From assembly GCA_947034885.2 (NCBI GenBank), contig OX344754.2, positions 25,231,369 through 25,295,368 of the forward strand: a stretch of 64,000 nucleotides of DNA, written 5' to 3'. This DNA comes from Thuidium tamariscinum. Taxonomy: Eukaryota > Streptophyta > Bryopsida > Hypnales > Thuidiaceae. Numbering within the stretch: the first letter of the stretch is position 1; each line of letters starts with the position of its first letter. This document shows positions 43,131-55,127 of this stretch, one piece after another. The translations under genes were made by a program, and so were the position numbers. The notes below the pieces were generated by a model. The model saw only the letters and a program-made list of their open reading frames with translations. It was not told where the DNA came from and made no database searches.

Positions 43131-44396
43131 GTGTTAGATTTTCCTGTTTTTGTAGTTTTTAACTTAGGAACGGATCAGGAGGAAATCCGGTCCGGTTTAG
43201 GAACTTGGAGCGGGTTGGAATTCGTTCCGGTTCAGAAGTAGGTAGGAACGGATCTGCCGAGCGTTAATCGCGGCGGACTTGTATGGCGCTTTTTGCTTTT
43301 TGCTGATTATTTAAGTCAGTTCCCTCACGGTGGACTGGGAGTCTTTTCCTTTGCATTATCTTTGTGTATTTTATTCTCTCTTGCTTTGCGCGTGTATCTC
43401 CCGAGTTTGGCAGGGCGGCGTGACGCGGAGTTAGGAAGGCGCAAGTGGTTTTGCAGGCGACATTCTCCCTTTGGTGTTTATTTTCCGTATCTGAGTATAT
43501 GAGAACGGGTAGAGAAGAGTTGGGAGTGTAATTCTAGTGCCTCAACGCTTCTAGGACTTAAGATTCCGGGTGAGAAAGCTGTTGTTAGGCTAGACGAGAG
43601 GGAGGGATTCCTTAATCGTGCTAGAGCTCCTGGGTGGGAAACCCAGTTGAGTGTCCGATCTCTTGTGAGGTCTCACCGTCTTTGTGGCAAACGGAAGAGT
43701 TCTGGTTGACGTTGGAACGGACGGATACACTTGTAGCCACCTGGCTCCCCAGGAACGGAAAGTAGTGTCAAAGTCGTTGTAGTATGAGAAGATCGTACGG
43801 GGGATCTCTATGTGACCTACAGTCCGGATCTTTGTCTGGAATGTTGTGAGGGATCAAACCGGATCTGAAGTAATTTTAGAATTAACAGGTAGAAAGTGGG
43901 TCTTCCGCCACTATAAGTCACGGAAGGAGCGGTGGGCCTACCGCTCACAAAATCAAGCGGCGACCCCTCTGATGGTAAAACAGAGGCAAAGCTAAACCGG
44001 ATTGAGGAACGGGTGTGGACGGATCATCCGGAACGGATTGATCCAGAGAGGAAACAAGGAGCGGAATCCGTTAGAGAGCGGATTCGTGGCAGTCTGACGG
44101 AACGGATAAATTCCGGAAAGCCGGAAGAGTCAAGGAGCGGATCCTTTCCGGGCCATATTGTTAGAAAACCGGTTTTGAACAGGATAATGGGTTGTTGTGT
44201 TCGGGTCGTTTTGGTGTTTCCGGTTCTAGATCTAGAAACCGGGTTGTAGAGTTTCAGGGCTATCCTATCTTAATCGTTTAACTAAGCCAGATACTTCACA
44301 GAATCTCGTGGGTTCGATCTTTAGAGTCACTTAGTTATACTCTACAGTGATTTTTTGTGAGTATAATGGGGAATTTACTTACCCTGTGTTGCGACA

Positions 44397-44540
44397 GCAA
44401 CAGTCGCTGAATCGAAGCGGACGCCCAATTCGGTCGGGGCGGATGGCCAGTTCGGTCGGGGGCGGACGGCCAGTTCGGTCGGGGCGGACGGCCTAGTCGG
44501 TCGGGGCGGACGGCGACTTTGGTCCAGGCGGACTGACCGT
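44397..44540. repeat. GC-rich array (GGTCGGGGCGGAC units)
   Basis: At least five tandem copies of a unit close to GGCCAGTTCGGTCGGGGCGGAC (about 20-22 bp). It is the continuation of the array that starts at 40738 once copy 4 is removed. Confidence 0.8.
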
Positions 44541-45530
44541 GCATAAACATATACAGAAGGTCTACTTCATTTACGAATTCTTGCTGTCACATGGAAAAAA
44601 AAATCCCCTGCTGCTGCCATCTTTGACGCCCTCCCTAGGGCTCAAAAATTATTATTTTTACATTTAATTTTCTGCACAAGATCATCTCTATGTTAATAAC
44701 ACATGCGTCAAAATTCAAGGCCAAAAGATTTGCCCAGAAAAAGATGTTTCAAAATCTACGTACATGTGTGGTTGTGACTAAAATTCCAATGCTACCAACT
44801 TTGACACCCTCCCAAAGAAGCAAAGATTGAGAAATAAAAATTTGGCCATGAAATTCTTGGCATGAGATCATCTCTATGTTGATAATATGTATGCCAAATT
44901 TCAAGTTCTAAGGATTTGTTCATAGAAAGCAACTTCAAATCTACCAACGGAAGTAGTTCTTAGAAATTATTTCACAACTATACATGTTTATTGAAAATAA
45001 TATTTTATTGAAAACACCTTTAGTGTTTATCCATAAATATCCAAGGCCTATTTTGAGCTTCGACGAATTTGTTCAAATTTAACAAACAACAAACATTTTT
45101 ATAAGTTCTATATTTCTTTTTTTGCATGGTAACCGTGCCAATTGAAACTAGGCATATTAGAGATCATATACAAGAACAAAACAAATCAAAATCAATTAAG
45201 AATTCAAAGATTATAATAGGCAATCATAATTTCTTACATCCAATACCATGCCTCTAATACCATACATTCCACATCAAAAAGTATTGTGCATAGTGAATAC
45301 GTACATTGACTAATTGATACATACATAAATAGATAGATAAATGAATAGATAGATAAATAATTCCATATATATGTTCATATTAAAAACTGATAATAACTCA
45401 AAGCATATTCCGTGCACGTTTACCTAGTATTGCTCTATCCTTCTAAAATACACATCACCATCTAACCATCCATAGTCCATACAATACGATGGTTCAATCA
45501 AAAACTCTTATAAGACGTATAGGTCCATGT
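44541..45530. other. AT-rich 3' flank of RING gene III
   Basis: No gene on either strand. It includes a weakly duplicated motif (GAGATCATCTCTATGTTGATAA-like) near 44680 and 44870. Confidence 0.4.
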
Positions 45531-48500
45531 CTACTTTGTTTTACTACTACTACCCTCTCCCGAAGCACGAGACGATTCATCTTTAGTACGTCGAGCTGCA
45601 CTTCTTAGACTTTCTCGACGAGCTTGGGCCTTAGGGCTTTCAGGGCCAGCTAGCCGTGCGGATTTGTTAGTCCGCTCAACTATTTTGAATGCTTCTACCG
45701 TGTCCACTGTATAATCATCATCATCTTCCAACTTCCGTTTCTTCTCTCTTTTGGGAGTCAAATCCACAGACCTCAACTTCAAGGCTGACAAAGTAGACTG
45801 CAATCGAAGTAAGACCTCCTCTACCACTTTGTTGGCCACTTCAAATGAGAATTCATTCAATGACTTTTCGGTCGTACATCCTTCGAATAGAAGTGTCCTC
45901 CACTGCTTTATGATTTCCCCAACCCGCCGGTCAAACGCCTCCACCACCTCCACCATTGGTTCGCTTGTGTTCCATTCCGCATCTATGTCCACGGAAGCAC
46001 GATATTCGGCAGCTTCTTCCAGCTTTGACAACAACAAGGCCCGACCTATCAAACCGTGGTCGTATGCCGCATATTGTTCCTTGAATTCTTCTGAATCCTC
46101 CACGGCAACCCATTCTCCATCTTCCGTTTTCTCCACGTGCTTCTCTGGAAACCAGAAGAACTTTTTACGTTGCACGCTCCAATGCCCCCCCATGTTGCGA
46201 CAAAACAATTCACGACCCTCATCATCGTCAATTGAACGGGCACGTATTTCCACCTCGTTCGTTTGGGTCATCCAATTGAAAGCATCCACTGGACCACGGA
46301 CGTCATCGTACAATGCATGCCTCCGTTCTGTTGGGTTCCATTGTAGAGGTTTTCCCCAATGCTTATAATTCACAAATTCGTATGGCCCTTGGTTCAATGG
46401 AAGGGTCCACCTGTTGTATTCCTGGCCGGGGGGCATAACATCCAAGAGTCCAAACAATTCATAAAACCTAGGACTCAAAGGAGAACGACATTCGGCACAA
46501 ACCGAGCTAAACATTGATGCTTGAATGATGCACCGCACGTGAAAAGTGTGGCCACAATGGCCCAAGGTTATGGCTCCTTCAGGTCCAAAACTGTATTGGC
46601 AAATTGTACAAATACCATCCAACATTTTATGACCTGCATCAAAATTATGCATAACACGCTTCTCCTTGTTGTTGATGTGTGCTGAAAGCGTTTGGTAAGG
46701 GACCCATCCTTCCTCTACTTCCAAGGCCCAATTGATATTTCCACCCTCCGTTTTCTTTGTGTGGTTCAAGCGCTCCATCATAGCATCTGTGTTTCCCCAA
46801 CATGTGATTGAAGCACTCTCAATTGGATGGCGATCCACCTCGCTCTCGAACTTCTTGAAATGTTTCTCGACGGCATTGCATTCATCGTTACCCTTCAATG
46901 CAATTGTACGAAGCTTATTCATTTCTCGAGTTGCTAATAAGGGTGGGTCTTGAAGTTTTTGTACCCATCCCAACCAACGAGACTCCGATCCGCTCCTAGG
47001 CAAATATTCATCCATGGCCTGCACTCGTATCATTTGATCCAACTTGGACTGAAGAAGGGCTTTTTCGGCATTGGACTGGTCCAATTCTTTTTGCAAGTCA
47101 AGCCAACTTTTACGGCCAATCGGCAAAGTTTGTTGGTCTGGCTCGACATGAGCTTTGCCCTTGTCCATTGGAAGAGAGAGTTGATCGCTACCTTGAGTCC
47201 CTTGACTTGGCTCAATACATTTCAATGATTCCTCCATCCTTTGCATCCTTTCCTTGAGTTTATGTTCTTCTCGTTCACTGTTGAGCGCAACCTTCAACCG
47301 TATAATTTCTCTTTCACTTTCTTTTAGCTCCTCCCTCAATTGAGTGTGACTTTCCTCACAATGAATCGCGGACGTGAGAATTGGTAACATTTGATCGGTG
47401 AAGTGCAGGAAAGCTGTCGCACCGCTCAATAGTGTAGGAGCTAGGGACGCTAATTCATCGGCAAACGCACCAACCCTTGGAGCCAATTCATCTATCCACG
47501 TGGCAGTTCTTGTCAATGCCAGAGCGGCATGTGGAAAGTCAGCGGGTTGATATACTTTCTTCGGTGGAGTACTGCTTTCCGGCTCGTTTTGCTGAGTCCG
47601 TCGCTCAAATGGAAACAAACGTTCTTCGACTGTCTTCCACTTGATACTAAGGTCAAGCAAGCCTTCCAAATGCGGAATCTGTGGCATTGCAACAAGATTC
47701 TTGAAGCTAGTCGAGTCTAAACTTGACAAATGTGGATACTTTTTTATAAACTCATATGTATCCACTGTTACATTGGTGGAAGCAACATTGGGTTCTTGCA
47801 CATTTGTTCTTGACAGGTCCTCTTGAATGATTGGAGTACACAATGGGCTCTCCGATGTTGGCAACTGTGGATTTGGAGTTGCATATCCCAAACTATCTAA
47901 AACACCGCTGTCTACATATTGTCCAATTGTGACATTGGCCCCGGCAACCTCTTCGTTCGTGGGGTCCGTCTTTGGAGGAGACGAGCCACCATTTTTGTTG
48001 ACGAGGTCTTCCCGGTTGGGAGATTTGTTTTGGTCATTCACATGAACCTTAGAAACGTTCATAACGTTGGATGTTGTCTCCCTCGAATCCAATTGCGGTT
48101 TCGCACATGCGCTTGCTGAGGCCACCGTTGTAGGCGTTGTTGGATTCTGTAAGATTGGTTGTACCCTCTGCGCCGTCTGCGGCCACGAATCGGGAATATC
48201 CTTTTGATTTTGCTGCAGGAGTAGAAGATTCTTCTTTGTTGTTGGGAACATGCTCCAATCCACCTTGCGTTTCAATCTCAGTTCTGCATACACCATGGAC
48301 ACCAAGCTGTAGTTGATGTACCCTTTAGACATTGGTTTAGGGCCAAACATGGCCCCCCACACCTCTGTCGCTCAATGGACAAAGTGCGGGTCAATGCAAC
48401 TGTGTGGTTTACAATTGAAATCCGCAGTCTGGCGTGCGTGTGCATCTCGAGGCCACAACTTGTTGATGTGGTACATTTTAACGTACTGCTTACATAGTTT

Positions 48501-48671
48501 GGAGGTCTAATAATCTGCGGTCTCATTTTCCCAACCGCTCTCTGCTATGATGTTCGGATCGTCCAAAATTTCATAGTGTAGTCCATGTGTAGTCCCCTTC
48601 ACTTTATTTCGCTTTTTCTGGTCACCTCCTGAATTCATCCCATCAGTACCTGCACCGCTGTCTGTAGCCAT
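45531..48671 (-). pseudogene. RING-H2 coiled-coil gene III, two in-frame stops
   Basis: A single frame of 1047 codons from ATG at 48671 to the stop at 45531, interrupted by TAG (48507-48509) and TGA (48372-48374). The N-terminal 140 residues match genes II and IV (SGWENE, TSKLCKQYV, YHINKLWP, FVH, RKVDW). Both stops fall at positions where the paralogues suggest Trp (VWTATTC) and Arg (HRYDE), each one transition away. After a polar linker come long coiled coils (around 400-560). RING-H2 follows near 46480-46620 with CTIC..C-G-H-x2-H-x2-C..CAEC, then a region with NMGGHWSVQ. The tail is basic/acidic with KREKKRKLEDD. A ubiquitin-ligase role is likely by family. Promoter at the GC array 48900-49160. 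Confidence 0.75.
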
Positions 48672-48910
48672 GATAGAGAATCCAAATTTACAAGCCCTTG
48701 GAAACCTTCAATTTTGTGAACCGGAGGGTATGAAACGTGTCTTCGTAATACAATCGGTCAAAGCTTCGACGTGAAAAAGTAATGACCCCTTCTCTCCGCC
48801 AAGTAGGAGCAACTAGCACTACGCACTCACACGTGGCAATAAGCAGCACATCCGACTTGGGTCACTTCGTGAGGAGAGAAGAAGTGAAGGAAAATGAAGG
48901 GGCCGTCCGA
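48672..48910. other. 5' flank of RING gene III
   Basis: Leader region between the TATA at 48911-48918 and the ATG at 48671. No other feature seen. Confidence 0.4.
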
Positions 48911-48918
48911 CCATATAC
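48911..48918 (-). promoter_or_regulatory. TATA box of RING gene III
   Basis: Minus-strand GTATATGG at the inner edge of the GC-rich array, about 240 bp upstream of the ATG. Confidence 0.45.
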
Positions 48919-49160
48919 CCGTCCGCCGCCAGACCTAGACAGGTCCGGCACCGGACCAGCGGACGGCCAATGCGGACCGTCACCGGATGGCGCGTCCGCC
49001 CGTCCGGCGAACGCTGGGCGGTCGGCCGCCCCGCCGACCATGCGGACATGCGATGGGCGTCCGCTGTGCCGACCGCCCAGCGTCCGCCCTTCGGACCTTC
49101 CCGTCCGCCTTGACGACCGACTGGGCGTCCGACAAAGGCGTCCGCCTTGCCGATCACTCA
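48919..49160. repeat. GC-rich GTCCG array upstream of RING gene III
   Basis: CGTCCG, GGACCG and GGCGTCCG words repeat throughout. No CAGGG-type end is seen on the outer side; from 49160 the sequence becomes AT-rich. Confidence 0.75.
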
Positions 49161-49271
49161 GATTTAGAAGTCCAAACTGAACCTAGGATTCGAGAAGTGA
49201 AAAGTCCACATTGGATTCCACAAGTCCAAACTGAACATTGGGTTCTCCAGAAGTCATATTTAAAGCTTGAG

Positions 49272-50280
49272 CCCTTAAAGGACCGTCAATATACTTTCAC
49301 CAAAACTCCAAAGCACTCCAATTGCCTCCAAAAACTGCCATTTCAAATACAAGTACAAAAATCTTTGGAAAACAACTTTTTTTGACATATCTCATCGTAG
49401 GATATTGTATTATATAGCATCAAAAGCATGTGGTAAAAATTTCAAACATTTCCATTTTCCACCGAGTGGATTGGAAGATATAAGCATTCAAATTAACTGA
49501 AACCATTTTTTTTACCCTGCGAAAGCCAAAAAGCAAGGCAACTGCACTTCCCAAGCTCACATTTCTATGAAAAAATGACCTAAATGGTTGTGCTTCTTTG
49601 GATTTGTTTTCCTATAGAAGTTGGGCACATGCTTAAAAATTTTCAAATCATTTGGAATAGTACAACGTATAGGAAAAAAACAGTAAATACGTAGTAGTAG
49701 AGAATGATAAAACGCACTACATTATTTACAGTTGAAATATGGAATTGAAAATTCCCAATCCCAAATTTCCAATGGTTGCAAATTTGAAATGTTGTAATAA
49801 TGTATCTACATCCTACGATTTTATTTTCGTCCAAAAATATTAGAAGTTGGGTAAGATAAAGGATTTCAAAGTTTATTTTAGAGTAGGAAATCCAAAATTA
49901 CCCGGAAATAGAAAATCCACATCACTTTTGACTCATTCATCAAAATGGAATGATTCAAAACTTCACGCGTATCCAGAACTCTAGAAAATGAATTTTTGGA
50001 ATTCTTGTTTATGAAATAAGTGATTTTCTCTCATTTGCATGAAATGCCCTGTTACAAAAAAAAAGTAACATATTAGGCTATAACCTTTGACCGGTGTTTT
50101 CAAATGCCATGAAAATTTGTTGCATATGACAAATCTTCCTCGCCCCCACATTGGTCAATTGACTCAATTCCATTCGAATTTTAGCCTCAAATCTGGATAT
50201 CCCCGCTCGTAAGTACTAAGTAGTAGGTACCTACCCAAAATTTCTATACATCCCAAAAAAAAAGTGCGGGCTTTTAGGGG
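49272..50280. mobile_element. piggyBac-like MITE copy B (degenerate ends)
   Basis: Begins CCCTTAAAGGACCG and ends GGCTTTTAGGGG. Internal words match copies A and D (AACTGCCATTT, TGTGGTAAAAATTTC, GATTGGAAGATAT). The flanking TTAA is no longer intact on either side. Confidence 0.6.
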
Positions 50281-50979
50281 TAAAAATGGAAAGGGTTGGA
50301 AAAAGCATCCAATGTTCAATGTATTGTGTATGTGTGAAATTGAGTTTCATTCTGCACATTAAAATTTTTAAAGAAAGTAAGTCCTCAACCCTACACCCTA
50401 TCCGAATAGCATCGACGTCCACTTTGGTAGAGTGTAGACAAGCCCAAACCCTAAACCTTAAACCCTAGAACCTAAACCCTAGTTTCTTCATCATTTTTGC
50501 ATTATGGAAATATGGGGGTCATATAAAATAATAAATAGTGAAAAGAAATTGATGAATGATTCAAGGATCCAACACATTATTAATTTAAAAAATGTATGCA
50601 CCCTACTTTAATAGAGAAAACATATACTCTTTACATATTTCTAAATGCAAACCAGTAAGGCAGTAAGGGGTAAAATCATTTGAAGTACACTCCTTCATAT
50701 TTACATTCACTTAGATTGAAATGAAGGATTCTATAATTTTTCACATTTTGAAATCCTTTTTCAAGTATAATTGCATCATTTTCAAATTTCACTCATCCTC
50801 TAATGCAATCATGAATGTCACCATCTTCCAACTATAGAATTGTAGAAAGTATGGTGATACATTTATCTAATTTGTTTAGAAATTGTTATATTAGGCCCTT
50901 ACAAGTTACAACTTCAGAGTTCAGAATGTCTTGCAATAAAATATGGTTATGAAATATAAATCTCTCCCTTTATTGTTAA
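50281..50979. other. AT-rich spacer, no gene seen
   Basis: Contains a degenerate CCCTAAA telomere-like run near 50450-50480. Nothing else is recognisable. Confidence 0.45.
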
Positions 50980-51633
50980 CCCTTGAAGGACCAAGGCGAT
51001 TTTTTTATTACAAACCACTCAGAACTGTCATTTCTACTGCGTTCACTATAAGAAAACCAAGAAAATACTTTTCTTCGGATCTAACCTTAGGATCTTGTAC
51101 TTTACTTATCTAGGAAAAAGTAGCAAAAATATCAGATGACTTTGATCGCTACTCGTGGAATTTTTTGGAACTATGGAGCACGGAGAATGGACCTTCAATT
51201 AAAAGTTTTGAAGGAATTTGAAGAACTTGGATGGGAGTTGAAAGTCTAAGACAAAAATTTCAAGAAAAATAGGCTTGATTTTCATTATTCAAAAAATGGT
51301 TAAGTACAAGTAAGTCCAAGATTGAAAGAAAAACTAAATCATTAATAGCTCTAACATGGGATTGAAACACAATAATCTCAATGGTGACATTGTTCTAGTT
51401 TTTTCAACCCCCCGTCCCTTATTTTCAATATTTTGAGTTCATTGGATCATAGATGTTGTTATTGGAAATCAATTGTGAAAGAAATTACATTCCATGGAAG
51501 TTAATCAATTTTTTTATCTTCTGAAGAAGATCTTAAAAACTAAAAACGAGGATCGAATTTGAAATTTCAGCCCGCAGGTACTACCACAAATCCCATGTTT
51601 CTCCACAAGGGCCAAAAGTGAATGATCCTTTAG
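50980..51633. mobile_element. piggyBac-like MITE copy C (partial)
   Basis: Starts CCCTTGAAGGACCAAGG after TTAA (50976-50979) and continues with the family words AACTGTCATTTCT and TAGGATCTTGTA. The right end is only approximate (GATCCTTTAGG near 51625). It is shorter than copies A and D, so probably internally deleted. Confidence 0.55.
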
Positions 51634-52457
51634 GATTCCAACTTTCAATTGGAATTTCATTAAATTTGAATATTCCTTTATCAATTGTCATAGAAGGTGT
51701 GTTACTATGTTTGGAACAATTTGAATCACCTGAATTTCAACAAATGATATTGACAATTTCCAATATTTAAGACTAGTATCATTATAATTTCCCAGAATTA
51801 CAAATTCTTCCAAAAGAATTTAATTTTTGTTGAAATTGGAAACGTACTACGGTAATATAAATCATTCCTCTCTATCAGGTCCTAAGGTGAATTTTGGATA
51901 CATATAATTTGAACATTGAAACCTAAAGTCATAGTTATTCCATGAAGTGTTCAAATTCCCCAAAATGCATGCAAATTGCAAAGAGAATCTAGCATTTATT
52001 TCTGATTTTCGAGAAGATTTAACATCAACTTGGCTGGTTTCGGAACCTAAACTAGTGTAAACTGCTTACTCAATGAATTTCAAGAATTCAAGTTTCGATG
52101 TAAGGTAGAAGCACCCATTATTTTCAGTGTATCCATAGTTTGACATTAGAGTTTCTTACAAAGTGTCCCCACTAGTACCTTGAAACTTTAGTTGTGCTTG
52201 GTGGGTTATGATTATTTTAGATTTTGGTGTGAGAATCTAGGCAGATTTACTAGGAGTGCTGATTTAGGTGCTCTACTAAGTCCTACTTTGAAAATTCACA
52301 GAAATTAGATGCCTCGTCCAAAAATTCTAATTTTTTTTTTTAAAATTCATGATTTTCAGTTGCCAATACTACAAAAATATTCTTTATAGGAAAAGGTGCC
52401 TCCAACTATGCTGAAACTGCTAACTAACTAACTTCGGCTGTACTGGGTGCTTCTACC
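51634..52457. other. AT-rich spacer, no gene seen
   Basis: No coding signal and no repeat recognised. Confidence 0.45.
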
Positions 52458-52694
52458 GATTTGGGTGGATTGGCCCCCTCGCTCGGCCTTACCATGTTTT
52501 ACCAGAGGTGCAATCAAAATAAAAAGCCCCCTAGTTTGGGCCGTGATCACCCCTACTTCCTTCACCCTTAGCTAATTTGTGGTCTTTGATCACAAATATG
52601 AATTCAAAATTTGCAAAAAGAAATTTGTGTGAAAAATAAAAAATTACAGCGTTTTACCCAAGTGGCTGAGCGAGGGGGTCAGTTCTCCCTGCCC
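52458..52694. mobile_element. Small hAT-type MITE (237 bp, TSD CTTCTACC)
   Basis: Flanked by the perfect 8-bp duplication CTTCTACC (52450-52457 and 52695-52702). The right terminus reads GAGGGGGTCAGTTCTCCCTG; the left is a degraded complement (GGCCCCCTCGCTCGGCC). The interior shares AAATTTGTGTGAAAAATAAA and related words with the MITE at 30519-30756. Confidence 0.75.
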
Positions 52695-52708
52695 CTTCTA
52701 CCTTAGGT

Positions 52709-53100
52709 CTTTGAGGGTTTCAAACCCCCCGCCCCTCCGTCCGCTCTTCCGTCGGTGCCCCGTCCGCCGCTCTTTGCCCTCGTCCGCCCGTCGGTGCCCC
52801 GTTCGCCCGTCGGTGCCCCCGTCTGCCTGTCCGCCCGTCCGCCCGTCGGTCCGTCCGTTCTGCATCCGCCCCCGACGGGCGCCGTCCGCGTCGTCCGTCC
52901 CTCGGTGAGTCCGCCCGATGTCCGTGCGATCCAACGGACGCCGATTTCGGTCCGCTGGATTGTGCCGTCCGCCTCTCGGCCGTCGGATGAGCATCTGGCC
53001 GTCCGCCTCGGTGGGGGGCGGACGGCTCAGCATAAGAAGCGGGGCGGACGGCTCATTTTGCCACAACCGTTTGTTTCCCTCCGGAGTGGACGATCCAGTG
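52709..53100. repeat. GC-rich CGTCCG array upstream of gene IV
   Basis: CCGTCGGTGCCCCG-type and CGTCCGCC words in tandem (about 52745-52880), then looser GTCCG/GGACGG to 53100. ORFs on both strands are by-products of composition. Confidence 0.8.
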
Positions 53101-53335
53101 CCTGATTTTAATCTGGGCTCTGCGCGCCCCTTCCGACGTTGTGTGCAAACGGTTGTGCTTCATTAATCATCACTAAAATGCTTCACGAACTTTAGTTGAA
53201 GTAATGATCAGGCTCTGAGGGACTACAACTTCATCTAAACTGCATCGCATTGGAACTTTGAAGCATTTTGATTTCTTATTGCTGGAATTAGTGTGAACGA
53301 AGTCATCAGTTGCTCTCATTTTAGTCAACGCCACC

Positions 53336-54412
53336 ATGCCTCGTGATGAAAACAAGAGAAACAAGGGGAAATCCCAAAGCATAAATTGGGATGATTGGAA
53401 TGATCCAATGTGTGTTGGTGAACCCGGATGGGAGAGTGAACCAAAGAAAGTTTGGACCGCCACTACGTGCAAGAAGTACGTGAAAATGACGCACATTGCC
53501 AAATTGTGGACATCGGACCGTGCAGCGCAACAAGTTCGCCGTTGGGAAGGGCAAACATCCACGTGTCTCAGTAGGCACTTTGTTCACCGATACGATGAAG
53601 TGACGTGTAATGCTGGTATACGTGACTCCAAACCAAATGTCATGAATTATACGAACATGGCCATAGTCTGGGCAGAGATTGTACTTCACAAAGATGTTGA
53701 TTGGCGCACAATATATAGAAAAGATGTGGCGACTCTCAATTGCAACGAAGTAGTCATTTATACGAGCTGGACTAATGCAAGCGATTGCATGCCCAAATGG
53801 TCCAATCGAGGGCAATTTGGATTTCCTGCAACAGTGATGCCGGATGCAGACGAGCCCGTCCCAGATGATGATGATGATGATATTGAAGAGGCTACTGCAC
53901 CCGTGGCCGGTGGAGAGAGGCATGAACGTAGAGAAGCTTGAGAGGACATTCAATACGAGCATGAAATGCGTGAGGCAATGCGGAGAAGCATAGAAGATCG
54001 TGGTCCACAATATGGTTACGATGGGTACTATGGACGTGAACGTGGTACACATGACCCACGAGGTGGACAAAGTCGTTCTCAAATCCTAGGAGGAAGCTCC
54101 GGAACCGCGCACAATGCTCCTTCTACCCAAGAAGGCTCCCAATACCATTCGAGGTCTAGTGGAGGTGGTTCATATGGAAATTATGGGCATCATGGAGGGT
54201 CTTACCATGGCCGTTCAAATGAAGGAGGCTCCTACTATGGAGATTCAGTTCCTCCTCCAACCTTTGGAGGGCCTCATTACGGGAACTATGGACAAAGAGG
54301 AGCGGGAAGCGGAGCAGGAGACATGTACGGTGGAGGACCATATATGGGGGTGTATGGATCTAGTTCTGTAGGCCATAGTCAGAGAGATGATACCGACTCA
54401 GATTCCGAGTGA
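53336..54412 (+). pseudogene. Gene IV: shared N-terminal module plus Gly/Tyr-rich tail, one TGA
   Basis: A frame of 358 codons from ATG 53336, with one TGA at 53939-53941 between RREA and EDIQYEHEM. The N-terminal 125 residues are the module of RING genes II and III: GEPGWESE, VWTATTCKKYVKMTHIAKLW, RHFVHRYDE, KPNVMNY, WAEIVLHKDVDW. An Asp-rich run and a charged helix follow, then 120 residues of low-complexity Gly/Tyr/Ser/His repeats ending DTDSDSE. There is no RING. Such tails often drive condensate formation or RNA binding, but that is inference. It may be a shortened relative or a separate partner of the RING proteins. Confidence 0.65.
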
Positions 54413-55127
54413 AGTACAACAAAAAGACTACACTCTTGTAGTGGCTAGTCCGCACTACGGTGTAATGATTGTAATCCACTGCCATGTACTGTAGGTGGTG
54501 GCAAGCATGGTATTGTAATGTTGGTGAGGGGTACTCACGAACCTATAAGTATTTATAAAAATACAAATTTTTGAAACGCGTGAGTACAATATTGGATCTA
54601 TGGATGGGACCTTTGACCTGTAGTATTAAAATTAACCAATGTGTAGCTATTGTTATTATTTAAATATGAATATTGCATCGGAATGTTTTCCCCTCTTTTC
54701 TAGTACTCCGGTTACAATGCCTCTTCGAACATATATTTGAAACATAGTTTTAACAACTTAGAATTGTGAAGTAGAATTTAATAAGCTAAAAACTTGATTG
54801 GGGTTATGCTTGTTATGCCTTTGAAACTAATATATTTTGATGACCCATTTTGAAAATTGTAAAAATTGTCAAGGCAATACTTGGTCATTTGGGGGTTAAA
54901 AGAAATAGAAGACTTACATGTTAGTTTATTTAAGTTTATGAGAATAAAATAAGAGAGGCCCTAATTCCTCATCCGTAGTCCAAAGAGGTGGAATGAAACT
55001 TTCACGTGTTTTTTTTCCCTATGTGATCTCTAGCATGTACATTTAGAATTTTTATAAGAATAAAATAAGAGAGGCCCTAATTTCTCATCCGTAGTCAAAA
55101 TTCAATGGCATTCCAATTTCTCCAATG
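54413..55127. other. AT-rich spacer with a duplicated 45-bp motif
   Basis: No gene. The sequence GAATAAAATAAGAGAGGCCC with its tail CTCATCCGTAGTC occurs twice, at 54943-54980 and 55057-55096. Confidence 0.5.

Larger units (their letters stand above)
40772..44396 (+). mobile_element. LTR-like element copy 4 (3625 bp, TSD GCAAC)
   Basis: Starts TGTGGCAAGGCAT and ends CTGTGTTGCGACA, flanked by GCAAC at 40767-40771 and 44397-44401. It is collinear with copy 3 along its whole length, including the TATA box, ORF and 3' region. Confidence 0.85.

Noticed and set aside
48804-48811. GTAGGAGC at 48805 as the missing right-hand duplication of the hAT element at 19021
   Set aside because: It is not preceded by a CCCTG end; the preceding sequence is ordinary 5' flank of gene III. 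A chance octamer match is more likely.
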